Source: an uncultured Clostridia bacterium (GTDB lineage Bacteria; Bacillota; Clostridia; Oscillospirales; Ruminococcaceae). From it: a stretch of DNA of 6,049 bases. The number at the start of each line of letters is the position of its first letter. Position 1 is the stretch's first letter. The notes beneath the pieces were generated by a model that saw nothing but the letters and a program-made list of their open reading frames with translations, did not search any database and was not told the origin of the DNA. Position numbers and translations under genes: made by a program. Shown here piece after piece: positions 1 to 5,716 of this stretch. The stretch is from assembly GCA_945910715.1 (NCBI GenBank), contig CAMDZU010000091.1:1-6049 (forward strand). Reading direction: 5' to 3'.

Positions 1-372
1 GACGTTGCTGAAAACGGACAGATCCTCGCTTTCGTCAGAAATATTCTGTGAAATAAGAATAGGCGCTGTGGTCTGAGGAGGCGCAGTTTCTTCCGTAACC
101 GCAGTCGTGGTGGTTACAGCCGGAGGCTGAATATCTTCAATAACGGTTGTTGCAACGCCGTTTTCCGTGGGCTGATACAGAATAAAGCTACCATTGTTCA
201 GCGCCTTGATTTTTGATTGCTCTGAAATATTCATAAGCCTTACCGCCCCTGTCATAAGCTCCGAAACGTGAGGAGCGGCGTTTGTAAGCGTTACTGCAAT
301 GACAGGGGACAAAACCACCGCCCCTATGCCAAGCAACGCCTTTTTTACCGTAAATCTGCTTCTTGTATTCAT
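1..372 (-). CDS. spoIIP: Probable stage II sporulation protein P, N-terminal part (partial)
   Basis: This is an open frame of 124 codons that runs off the left edge, so the C-terminus is missing. The ATG at 372 has AAAGGA at 382-387 as its ribosome binding site, 9 nt away. The visible protein has a basic start (MNTRSRFTVKK), a hydrophobic segment at about residues 12-30 that fits a signal anchor, and a Thr/Pro/Glu-rich linker at about residues 85-110, so it is probably anchored in the membrane with its bulk outside. The identification rests on position: in Bacillus and Clostridia spoIIP directly follows gpr in the same direction, as here (63 bp gap). SpoIIP is a peptidoglycan amidase/endopeptidase that works with SpoIID and SpoIIM during engulfment of the forespore. 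Its catalytic domain would lie beyond the window, so the name is inferred from synteny and the anchor-plus-linker architecture. Another exported sporulation protein is possible. Confidence 0.65.
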   Translation of the reverse strand, partial: MNTRSRFTVKKALLGIGAVVLSPVIAVTLTNAAPHVSELMTGAVRLMNISEQSKIKALNNGSFILYQPTENGVATTVIEDIQPPAVTTTTAVTEETAPPQTTAPILISQNISDESEDLSVFSNV

Positions 373-435
373 ACAATCAAGTCCTTTCCGTTTATTTATT
401 TCCTTTTCTTGATTTATATGAACAAGAGCCCTGAT

Positions 436-1233
436 TTATACTATAAGCTGCTCCAGCTCGTCGGCGGTTAATGTCGGATTAAGCACGCTGTTGAGCGCCT
501 CCCCAAGAATCTCCGCATAGTGGGTTATCACTCCGTCAATGTCCCTTGGAGTTACCATAAGCTTTTCCGTCCTTTCGGGGGAAATTGTATCAAGGTCGAT
601 TACGGTAGGCACTCCTATGGCAATAACGGGAACCTTCAGCGTATCAGGATTTACTCCCTTTCGGTCGTTGCCCACACCGCTTCCGGGGGTAATTCCCGTG
701 TCGGTTATCTGTATAGTGCTGCAAAGCCTGTCCGTTTCGGCACAGGCAAGGCTGTCTATAACGATTACCGCCTTTGGTTTAACATGACGTACCGCAAGAC
801 CGACGGTATCTGTGCTTTCAATGCCCGTTCTTCCCGTTACCCCTGCTTCAATGGCGTAAACCCTGCGCATTCCCAGCGCCTCAAAATCGTTGTGCACCGA
901 CAAATGAGCCGTGGCGGCAATGCGCCTTACCGCTCTTGTACCAAGGCTGTCGGGAGTAATATCGCAGTTTCCGAAGCCTGCAACAAGAATATCCCCCTCG
1001 GGTATCATTCCGCTCAGCACCTGGGTTACCGCCCTTACCTCGTCGTAGCGGTCACGCTCCCTGCAGTGAAGCGTAATATATGTGCCTTTCGGTCTGCCTG
1101 TTGACTTTTCGCCCACTTTTGATATAATAATATGGGAAACTCCAACAGAGCCTATGGCATATTCCTTAAGCTCTATTCCCTCAAATTGACTGTTGTCTGA
1201 CGCAATTTCACAGGCAAGGTCTGTTCTTTTCAT
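436..1233 (-). CDS. gpr: Germination protease (GPR), SASP-degrading aspartic endopeptidase
   Basis: GPR (peptidase family A25) cleaves small acid-soluble spore proteins during germination, freeing DNA and supplying amino acids. The 265-residue product shows the family blocks in order: RTDLACE at 3-9, GDILVAGFGN at 80-89, TPDSLG at 93-98, EAGVTGRTGIES at 129-140, VIVIDSLA at 156-163, IQITDTGITPGSGVGN at 174-189, VPVIAIGVPTVID at 201-213 and LMVTPRDID at 225-233. Asp95 and Asp160 fall where the essential Asp127 and Asp193 of the Bacillus megaterium enzyme are expected, with nearly the same spacing. I chose the ATG at 1233 because AGAGG (1244-1248) lies 10 nt upstream and the conserved region begins at once. 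The frame stays open to 1374, but those codons overlap the rpsT start and look unconserved. The protein is about 100 residues shorter than Bacillus GPR: it has almost no propeptide and lacks roughly 70 residues before LMVTP. It is read in the direction of spoIIP and divergently from rpsT. Confidence 0.95.
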   Translation of the reverse strand: MKRTDLACEIASDNSQFEGIELKEYAIGSVGVSHIIISKVGEKSTGRPKGTYITLHCRERDRYDEVRAVTQVLSGMIPEGDILVAGFGNCDITPDSLGTRAVRRIAATAHLSVHNDFEALGMRRVYAIEAGVTGRTGIESTDTVGLAVRHVKPKAVIVIDSLACAETDRLCSTIQITDTGITPGSGVGNDRKGVNPDTLKVPVIAIGVPTVIDLDTISPERTEKLMVTPRDIDGVITHYAEILGEALNSVLNPTLTADELEQLIV

Positions 1234-1281
1234 AAATTTTTGTCCTCTTTCAATAAATTTAACATTTTTCCCAAAAAACAC

Positions 1282-1310
1282 TTGATTTTTGAGAAAATCC
1301 ATGTTATAAT
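1282..1310 (+). promoter_or_regulatory. Vegetative promoter of rpsT, with extended -10
   Basis: The -35 box TTGATT (1282-1287) and the perfect -10 box TATAAT (1305-1310) are separated by exactly 17 bp. The bases TGT at 1302-1304 add an extended -10 motif (TGnTATAAT). This fits a strong housekeeping sigma-A promoter, with transcription starting near 1317 and a leader of about 50 nt before rpsT. It lies inside the upstream region of the divergent gpr gene. Confidence 0.85.
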
Positions 1311-1350
1311 ATAGCGTATTGAAAATAGACAATAATATACAGATAAAATT

Positions 1351-1359
1351 AAGGAGGTG
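1351..1359 (+). promoter_or_regulatory. Strong Shine-Dalgarno of rpsT (sets the GTG start)
   Basis: AAGGAGGTG is an essentially full-length match to the anti-Shine-Dalgarno sequence of 16S rRNA. It lies about 8-10 nt upstream of the GTG at 1368. The match supports GTG as the start codon and fits high expression. Confidence 0.9.
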
Positions 1360-1367
1360 CAAATAAC

Positions 1368-1613
1368 GTGCCAAACATCAAGTCTGCAAAGAAAAGAGTT
1401 TTAGTATCCAAGGTTAGACAGGATAGAAACAAGGCTAACAAGACAGAGCTCAAGACTCTCTTAAAGAAGGCAAGAGCTGAAGGCGCATCTGCAGAAGCAG
1501 TTGCTACAACAGTCAAGAAGCTTGACAGAGCTGCTTGCAAGGGCCTTATCCACAAGAACAAGGCTGCAAGATTAAAGTCACAGCTTGCTAAGAAGTCAAA
1601 CGCTACTGCATAA
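1368..1613 (+). CDS. rpsT: 30S ribosomal protein S20
   Basis: S20 binds 16S rRNA early in assembly of the small subunit body. The 81-residue, strongly basic product starts with the family signature MPNIKSAKKR. It continues as Lys/Arg- and Ala-rich helices with the conserved stretch KKLDRAACKGLIHKNKAARLKS at about 50-71, which matches the C-terminal GLIHKNKAARxKS block of S20. The length is slightly below the usual 85-90. The start is GTG, supported by a near-perfect Shine-Dalgarno. Codon use is strongly biased (Lys mostly AAG, Arg AGA, Ala GCT/GCA), unlike the neighbouring genes, as expected for a highly expressed gene. It has its own promoter upstream and an intrinsic terminator downstream, so it is probably monocistronic. 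Its divergent position next to gpr is also seen in Bacillus. Confidence 0.98.
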   Translation: MPNIKSAKKRVLVSKVRQDRNKANKTELKTLLKKARAEGASAEAVATTVKKLDRAACKGLIHKNKAARLKSQLAKKSNATA

Positions 1614-1636
1614 TTATATGCAACTCTGAAAATCAG

Positions 1637-1671
1637 AAACAGTATCGCTTTTGCGGTGCTGTTTTTCTTTT
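1637..1671 (+). terminator. Rho-independent terminator of rpsT
   Basis: The stem pairs 1637-1648 (AAACAGTATCGC) with 1653-1664 (GCGGTGCTGTTT) around a TTTT loop: 12 pairs including two G-T pairs. A T-rich tract (TTTTTCTTTT, 1662-1671) follows directly. It lies 23 nt past the rpsT stop codon. Confidence 0.9.
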
Positions 1672-1678
1672 ACAGAAA

Positions 1679-1987
1679 AAACCGTTATGCTGTATAATAC
1701 TAATAACCAATTAAAAACTGTTCAAAAAATCTTCGCCTAATCTTGCGTATATGGATTATGCAAAGATTTTTTAACTGTTTTATTGGTTATTAGGGCAACA
1801 CCGCACAAAGACCGCCTGACGGCTTTGCGTACGCCTTGCTTGCATCTTTTCCGTCATCTTGCACAAATTTCGCTTGACTGGCGCCAGCCGGCCTGCACTC
1901 AATTTATACAATCTGACGAAAAATCTGACTTCGCAATCCGCACACAATCTTTGTGCGGTATTGCCTTAGTATCGAGCATAACGGTTT
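1679..1987. repeat. Long palindromic repeat interrupted by a nested element (composite)
   Basis: The outer element is an imperfect palindrome whose right arm has been split. Bases 1679-1691 (AAACCGTTATGCT) pair perfectly with 1975-1987. Bases 1697-1711 (ATACTAATAACCAAT) pair perfectly with 1782-1793 joined to 1970-1972. The inner stem continues as 1714-1722 with 1773-1781 (one mismatch), 1724-1733 with 1763-1772, and 1735-1742 with 1754-1761 (one mismatch), around a short loop near 1744-1752. If 1794-1969 is removed, a 133-nt, almost fully paired hairpin is restored. It fills most of the gap between the convergent rpsT and kinase genes. No transposase or convincing protein is encoded. It could be a MITE-like or other intergenic repeat, and its A/T-flanked ends may help terminate transcription. 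Confidence 0.8.
1794..1965. mobile_element. 172-bp MITE-like element with 18-bp terminal inverted repeats and TTAG duplication
   Basis: The left end GGCAACACCGCACAAAGA (1794-1811) matches the reverse complement of the right end (1948-1965) at 17 of 18 bases. The element is flanked by direct TTAG copies at 1790-1793 and 1966-1969, as expected for a 4-bp target-site duplication. It carries no transposase, and it is more G+C-rich than the A+T-rich palindrome around it. Inside are a perfect 10-bp palindrome CTGGCGCCAG (1878-1887) and a small hairpin near the right end (1938-1944 with 1952-1958). It interrupts the right arm of the surrounding palindrome, which shows that it arrived later. A non-autonomous miniature transposable element moved by a transposase elsewhere in the genome is the best fit, but the family is unknown to me. 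Confidence 0.75.
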
Positions 1988-1993
1988 GATTTT

Positions 1994-3568
1994 TTACTTT
2001 GCCGCCGCATACTGTGCGGCAAGACCCTTTTTATAATTCTCCATAAAGCGTCCGAAGCCCTCGGAGCCGTTTTTGTCAGGCTGAACTGTGGTACATTCCA
2101 TTCCGCCGAAAACCTCTGTTTCAAGGAAATCGGGAAGGGTTTTTCCTCCCCCAAGAACGGCAAATGCCGCAAGCAGCGCCATGCCCCATGCGCCGCCCTC
2201 TCCTGCGGTTTTCATAACAGATACCGCCGAATCAAGCCCGTCCGCAAGGAACTGCTGTGCAACACCCCTTACCTTGAATAAACCGCCGTGGCCTGTGAAT
2301 TTGTCTGCGGAAACGCTCTCCTTTTCAAAGAGAATGTCCATACCCATTTTAAGCGCCGCCATTGCGGAATAAAGCTCCGCTCTGAAAAAGTTTGCAAGGC
2401 TGAAACTGCCGTCGGGTGCTCTGAAATACATAGGTCTGCCCGATTCCGCTCCCGCAACAGGCTCTCCCGAAAGAAAATTGTAGGCAACAATGCCGCCGCA
2501 GTCCGTATCGCCCTTTAATGCGTTTCTGTACAGCGTTTCATACAGTGCCGATTTATCAAGAGGATTGCCGCTTAATGCCGCAAATTCGCCGAACATTTTC
2601 ACCCATGCGTCAAGCTCTGAGCAGCAGTTGTTGCAATGCACCATTGCAACGGGAGCACCGTCGGGAGTTGTAACAACGTCAATTTCGGGGTAATAGCCCG
2701 ACAGCGGCTTTGTAAGCACCAGCATTGCGAAAATGGAAGTGCCTGCGGACACGTTTCCCGTTTTGGGGAGAACGCTGTTTGTTGCGGTCATACCCGTTCC
2801 TGCGTCCCCCTCGGGCGGACAGAGAACCACTCCTGCCTTAAGTCTTCCGCTTGGGTCAAGGAATTTTGCCCCCTCCTCGGTAAGCTCCGCCTTTGCCTCC
2901 CCTGCGCAAAGCACCTGCGGCAGAACACCGTTCAGGTCCTTATCAAAGCCATGTTCCTTTAGCAGACCGTTTACCTTGTCAATGTACGCCTTGTTATAGC
3001 TGCCCTTATCAACAGGAAAAATGCCCGAAGCCTCCCCTATTCCCACCTGACGTTTTCCCGTAAGGCGGTAGTGAATATAGCCTGCAAGAGTGTTTATATG
3101 CTCGATATGGGGAACGTGTTCTTCGCCCTTTAGCACCGCCTGATACAGATGTGCAATGCTCCAGCGCTGGGGGATATTGAAGCTGAGCAGCTCCGACAGC
3201 TCCGCCGCCGCCTGCTCGGTAATTGTATTTCGCCACGTTCTGAAAGGCACAAGCAGCTTGTCATCTTTATCAAAAGCCATATAGCCGTGCATCATACCCG
3301 AAATGCCCATTGCGCCGTAGGTTTCGGGGATAATGCCATACTTCTGCTCAACATCGGTTACAAGGCTTTTGTAACAGTCTTGAAGTCCTGCTGTAATGTC
3401 GTCAAGGGAGTAAGTCCACACTCCGTTTTCAAAGCGGTTTTCCCAGTCGTGACTGCCCGAAGCGACAGGGGCAAAGCTGTCGTCAATAAGCACCGCTTTA
3501 ATTCTCGTTGAGCCGAATTCAATTCCCAAATAGGTTTTTCCGCTTAATATTTTTTCCTTTACCGTCAT
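1994..3568 (-). CDS. FGGY-family carbohydrate kinase (xylulokinase/ribulokinase-like)
   Basis: FGGY kinases transfer phosphate from ATP to a sugar, most often a pentulose, in the cytoplasm. The 524-residue product has the N-terminal phosphate-binding segment YLGIEFGSTRIKAVLID (13-29) and GISGMMHGYMAFD (88-100), which resembles the substrate-binding GxSGQMHG block of xylulokinases. The C-terminal domain has CPPEGDAGTGM (250-260), where Asp255 is the likely catalytic base, then GNVSAGTSIF (271-280), the nucleotide-binding GHGGLFK (426-432) and GEGGAWGMALLAA (456-468). Position 17 is Glu where family members usually have Asp. The ATG at 3568 was chosen because AAAGGG (3577-3582) lies 8 nt upstream; an in-frame ATG at 3592 lies inside the GH31 gene and has no comparable site. 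The kinase follows GH31 by 13 bp, so the two are probably cotranscribed. The exact sugar (xylulose, ribulose or another) cannot be read from sequence. Confidence 0.88.
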   Translation of the reverse strand: MTVKEKILSGKTYLGIEFGSTRIKAVLIDDSFAPVASGSHDWENRFENGVWTYSLDDITAGLQDCYKSLVTDVEQKYGIIPETYGAMGISGMMHGYMAFDKDDKLLVPFRTWRNTITEQAAAELSELLSFNIPQRWSIAHLYQAVLKGEEHVPHIEHINTLAGYIHYRLTGKRQVGIGEASGIFPVDKGSYNKAYIDKVNGLLKEHGFDKDLNGVLPQVLCAGEAKAELTEEGAKFLDPSGRLKAGVVLCPPEGDAGTGMTATNSVLPKTGNVSAGTSIFAMLVLTKPLSGYYPEIDVVTTPDGAPVAMVHCNNCCSELDAWVKMFGEFAALSGNPLDKSALYETLYRNALKGDTDCGGIVAYNFLSGEPVAGAESGRPMYFRAPDGSFSLANFFRAELYSAMAALKMGMDILFEKESVSADKFTGHGGLFKVRGVAQQFLADGLDSAVSVMKTAGEGGAWGMALLAAFAVLGGGKTLPDFLETEVFGGMECTTVQPDKNGSEGFGRFMENYKKGLAAQYAAAK

Positions 3569-3576
3569 AATCTTTT

Positions 3577-3582
3577 CCCTTT
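3577..3582 (-). promoter_or_regulatory. Ribosome binding site that decides the kinase start
   Basis: AAAGGG on the minus strand lies 8 nt before the ATG at 3568 and overlaps the TGA stop of the GH31 gene (3582-3584) by one base. This coupling supports the shorter kinase start over the ATG at 3592 and suggests translation of the two genes is linked. Confidence 0.7.
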
Positions 3583-5660
3583 CACTCTGCAAAAACTGCG
3601 GTTACAGACAGCCTTTTGCCGCCGTTTTCCTTAACTGTTATACTGCCCTTTTCGTTTGAAATAACGATTTTTTTGTAGTTTTCGGGATTTCCGTAATCTC
3701 TTGTAAAGCCGTCGTCCTCATAGAGAACATATTCCGCTGTATGACCCTCTTCAATAAAGCCCACAATTTCAAGATTATCCCTGTCAAGCTCCGCTGTTGA
3801 CATTGCGGGAGCGACGAGAGGAATAAAGCTGTTTTTGCGGATAAACAAGGGTGTTTCCTCAAGCTCGGCGTCAATGTAATGATGACCCTTCGGCATTACC
3901 TTGTATTCACGCTTTCCCTCAGCCATAAACTTAACAAACAGCATTTCCTCGGGGAGATAAACATATCTGCCTCTTGCGTTCTGCTCGTAAACGGGAGTAA
4001 CCATTGCCCCTCTGCCAAGAAGCAGCTGATCCTCAACCCGTCTGCACATTTCGTCCTCTGTAAATTCAAAGGCAAGGGGACTGAAGTACATTTCATCGTT
4101 CAGCACAGCGTTCATATATTCGGAATAGAGATAGGGCAGCAGGCTGTATCTGAGCCTGATTACATCTCTCATCTGAGGCATTAAATCAAAGCGGTAAGGC
4201 TCCTGCAGCCTTGTGCCAAGCGCACTGTGATTGCGCATTAAGGGAGTGAAAATTCCGAACTCAAGCCACCTTAACAAAAGATCGGGTGTTGTATCAGCCC
4301 CAAAGCCGCCCAGATCTGCGCCTGTGTAGATAAAGCCGCACATATTGAGGGACGGCATCATTTTTATGTTAAGCAGCAGATGGGACCACCATGACTGATT
4401 ATCCCCTGTCCAGATACCGCCGTAACGGTGCATTCCTATGTAGGACGAGCGGCTGAACATAAGTATCCTCTTGTGGGGAGAAAGGCGCTCAAAGGCCTCT
4501 CCTGCCGCTCTTGTCATATTGTAGCCGAAAAGGTTGTGCACCTTGCTGTGAACTATTTTTTCGCCGTTTACATTGTGATAGAAACGCTCATAATCCTTGG
4601 GGTCGTTGGAAATGCTGAAATTGCCCGAAAGACTGAAAAAGCCGTTTATATCGAGAGGCTTTCCGATAAGCTCCTCGTAGCGTTTTTTTGCCTCCTCAAG
4701 TCCCTCCTCGGAATAGAAAATTGCAGGCTCGTTCATATCGTTCCAGAAGCCCTCTATTCCTGCGTCAAGAAGCAGGCTGTACTTATCCCCGAACCATTTT
4801 CTTGCGTCTGCGTTGAGCATATCGGGGAAATGGGTTTTGCCCGGCCATACTCCCGCAACAAAGTCCGTTCCGTCCTCACGCTTGCAGAAATAGCCCTTTG
4901 CCTTGCCCTCCTCGTAAACGTCATATCCGTCCTCAATCTTTACTCCAGCGTCAATAATAGGAACAAAGCGGATATTTTTCTCCTTCATTTCCGAGCAGAG
5001 CCTCGGCAAATCGGGGAAACGCTCCTTGTCAACGGTAAAGTCCTTATACCGCTCCATATAGTCAATGTCAAGGCAAACCGAATCAATGGGAATACCGTTG
5101 CTGCGGAAATTGTCAGCAACCTCTCGAATGTCATTTTCGCACATATATCCCCAGCGGCTCTGCATATAGCCCATTGCCCACAGGGGCGCAGCATAGCTTT
5201 TTCCGATAAGTCTGCGGAACTGCTTTACAATATCGGCGGCGGAATTTCCCTCGATAATGTAAACGTACATATCTCCGCTGCAAGCGGAAATTGTGATTGT
5301 ATCGTGCCGTTCATAGCCTATATCAAAGGAAATAAAGCCGGGATAGTCTATAAATGCGCCGAAACGCTCCTTTCCGTCAACAATAATGAAGTTGTGAGCG
5401 CCATAAAGGGAGCGCTTTGACTCCATGTGATTAGGGTCGTCGGAGCAGTTGCTTTCGTATTTCCAGCCACGCTTGTTTATTCCCCTGAGATTTTCCCCAA
5501 GCCCGTAAACAATGTCCTGCTTGTCCATTATGTAGGAAAAGACAATACCGTTTTCTCCTGTTTCCGTCTTGAAATAAGGCATTTCTCCCCTTTCGGCGGG
5601 AATATTTTCCACAACTGCCTCGGTTTCAAAGGGCTTTCCAAATTTGTATTTCCGTATCAT
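3582..5660 (-). CDS. GH31 family alpha-glucosidase, isomaltase-like, cytoplasmic
   Basis: GH31 enzymes release monosaccharides from the non-reducing ends of alpha-linked oligosaccharides with retention of configuration. The 692-residue product has the beta-sandwich N-domain (about 1-150), then a catalytic barrel with QSRWGY (167-172), LDIDYM (197-202), IIDAGVKI (235-242), the nucleophile motif GFWNDMNEPA (Asp308) and RYGGIWTGDNQSWW (acid/base Asp420). A C-terminal beta region follows (MVTPVYEQNARGRYVYLPEE at 553-572; VLYEDDGFTRDYG at 645-657). It aligns closely, by memory, with the 663-residue R. obeum alpha-glucosidase, whose Asp307, Asp420 and Trp169 correspond to Asp308, Asp420 and Trp170 here. 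In that enzyme Trp169 is linked to preference for alpha-1,6 bonds. There is no signal peptide, so the substrate must be imported first. AGGAG (5667-5671) lies 6 nt before the ATG. It is the first gene of a pair with the FGGY kinase. An alpha-xylosidase or other GH31 activity is not excluded. Confidence 0.93.
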   Translation of the reverse strand: MIRKYKFGKPFETEAVVENIPAERGEMPYFKTETGENGIVFSYIMDKQDIVYGLGENLRGINKRGWKYESNCSDDPNHMESKRSLYGAHNFIIVDGKERFGAFIDYPGFISFDIGYERHDTITISACSGDMYVYIIEGNSAADIVKQFRRLIGKSYAAPLWAMGYMQSRWGYMCENDIREVADNFRSNGIPIDSVCLDIDYMERYKDFTVDKERFPDLPRLCSEMKEKNIRFVPIIDAGVKIEDGYDVYEEGKAKGYFCKREDGTDFVAGVWPGKTHFPDMLNADARKWFGDKYSLLLDAGIEGFWNDMNEPAIFYSEEGLEEAKKRYEELIGKPLDINGFFSLSGNFSISNDPKDYERFYHNVNGEKIVHSKVHNLFGYNMTRAAGEAFERLSPHKRILMFSRSSYIGMHRYGGIWTGDNQSWWSHLLLNIKMMPSLNMCGFIYTGADLGGFGADTTPDLLLRWLEFGIFTPLMRNHSALGTRLQEPYRFDLMPQMRDVIRLRYSLLPYLYSEYMNAVLNDEMYFSPLAFEFTEDEMCRRVEDQLLLGRGAMVTPVYEQNARGRYVYLPEEMLFVKFMAEGKREYKVMPKGHHYIDAELEETPLFIRKNSFIPLVAPAMSTAELDRDNLEIVGFIEEGHTAEYVLYEDDGFTRDYGNPENYKKIVISNEKGSITVKENGGKRLSVTAVFAE

Positions 5661-5674
5661 TTTATTCTCCTTTT

Positions 5675-5710
5675 AAAAAAGGCTGATACCGAAAATTCAG
5701 TATCAGCCTT
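5675..5710 (-). terminator. Rho-independent terminator after divIC, abutting the GH31 start
   Basis: On the minus strand, AAGGCTGATAC (5710-5700) pairs with GTATCAGCCTT (5689-5679), 11 perfect pairs. The loop can add GAA/TTC pairs (5691-5693 with 5696-5698) after one mismatch, making a nearly complete 32-bp palindrome. Six T residues follow (5680-5675). It begins 6 nt after the divIC stop codon. Only 14 nt separate the T-run from the GH31 ATG, and these include its ribosome binding site, so the structure could also act as an attenuator or operator for the sugar genes. Confidence 0.85.
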
Positions 5711-5716
5711 GCATAG

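Noticed and set aside
188..376. A 62-codon minus-strand frame starting at 376
   Set aside because: It overlaps the spoIIP frame, which starts 4 nt away, has better ribosome binding site spacing, a signal anchor and no stop to the window edge. The 62-codon frame has a composition typical of a shifted shadow.
520..1104. A 194-codon plus-strand frame opposite gpr
   Set aside because: gpr motifs on the other strand are complete, and the antisense frame has no recognisable features.
1234..1374. N-terminal extension of gpr up to an ATG at 1374
   Set aside because: The extension overlaps the rpsT start codon, its Shine-Dalgarno and its promoter. It lacks a ribosome binding site and reads like translated intergenic DNA.
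1679..1987. Riboswitch or structured non-coding RNA as an explanation of the intergenic hairpins
   Set aside because: The region lies downstream of two convergent genes and not in a leader. The flanking TTAG copies and the restored palindrome are explained better by a repeat with a nested insertion.
1783..1989. A 68-codon open frame on the plus strand across the repeat
   Set aside because: It starts in the palindrome arm, crosses the whole inserted element and ends in the other arm. It has no clear ribosome binding site and no known domain. Frames like this in repeats are often annotated as hypothetical proteins but are probably not translated.
4428..5420. A 330-codon open frame on the plus strand
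   Set aside because: It lies wholly opposite the GH31 gene, which has intact catalytic motifs throughout. It shows no recognisable domain and is best explained as a shadow of the coding bias of the other strand.
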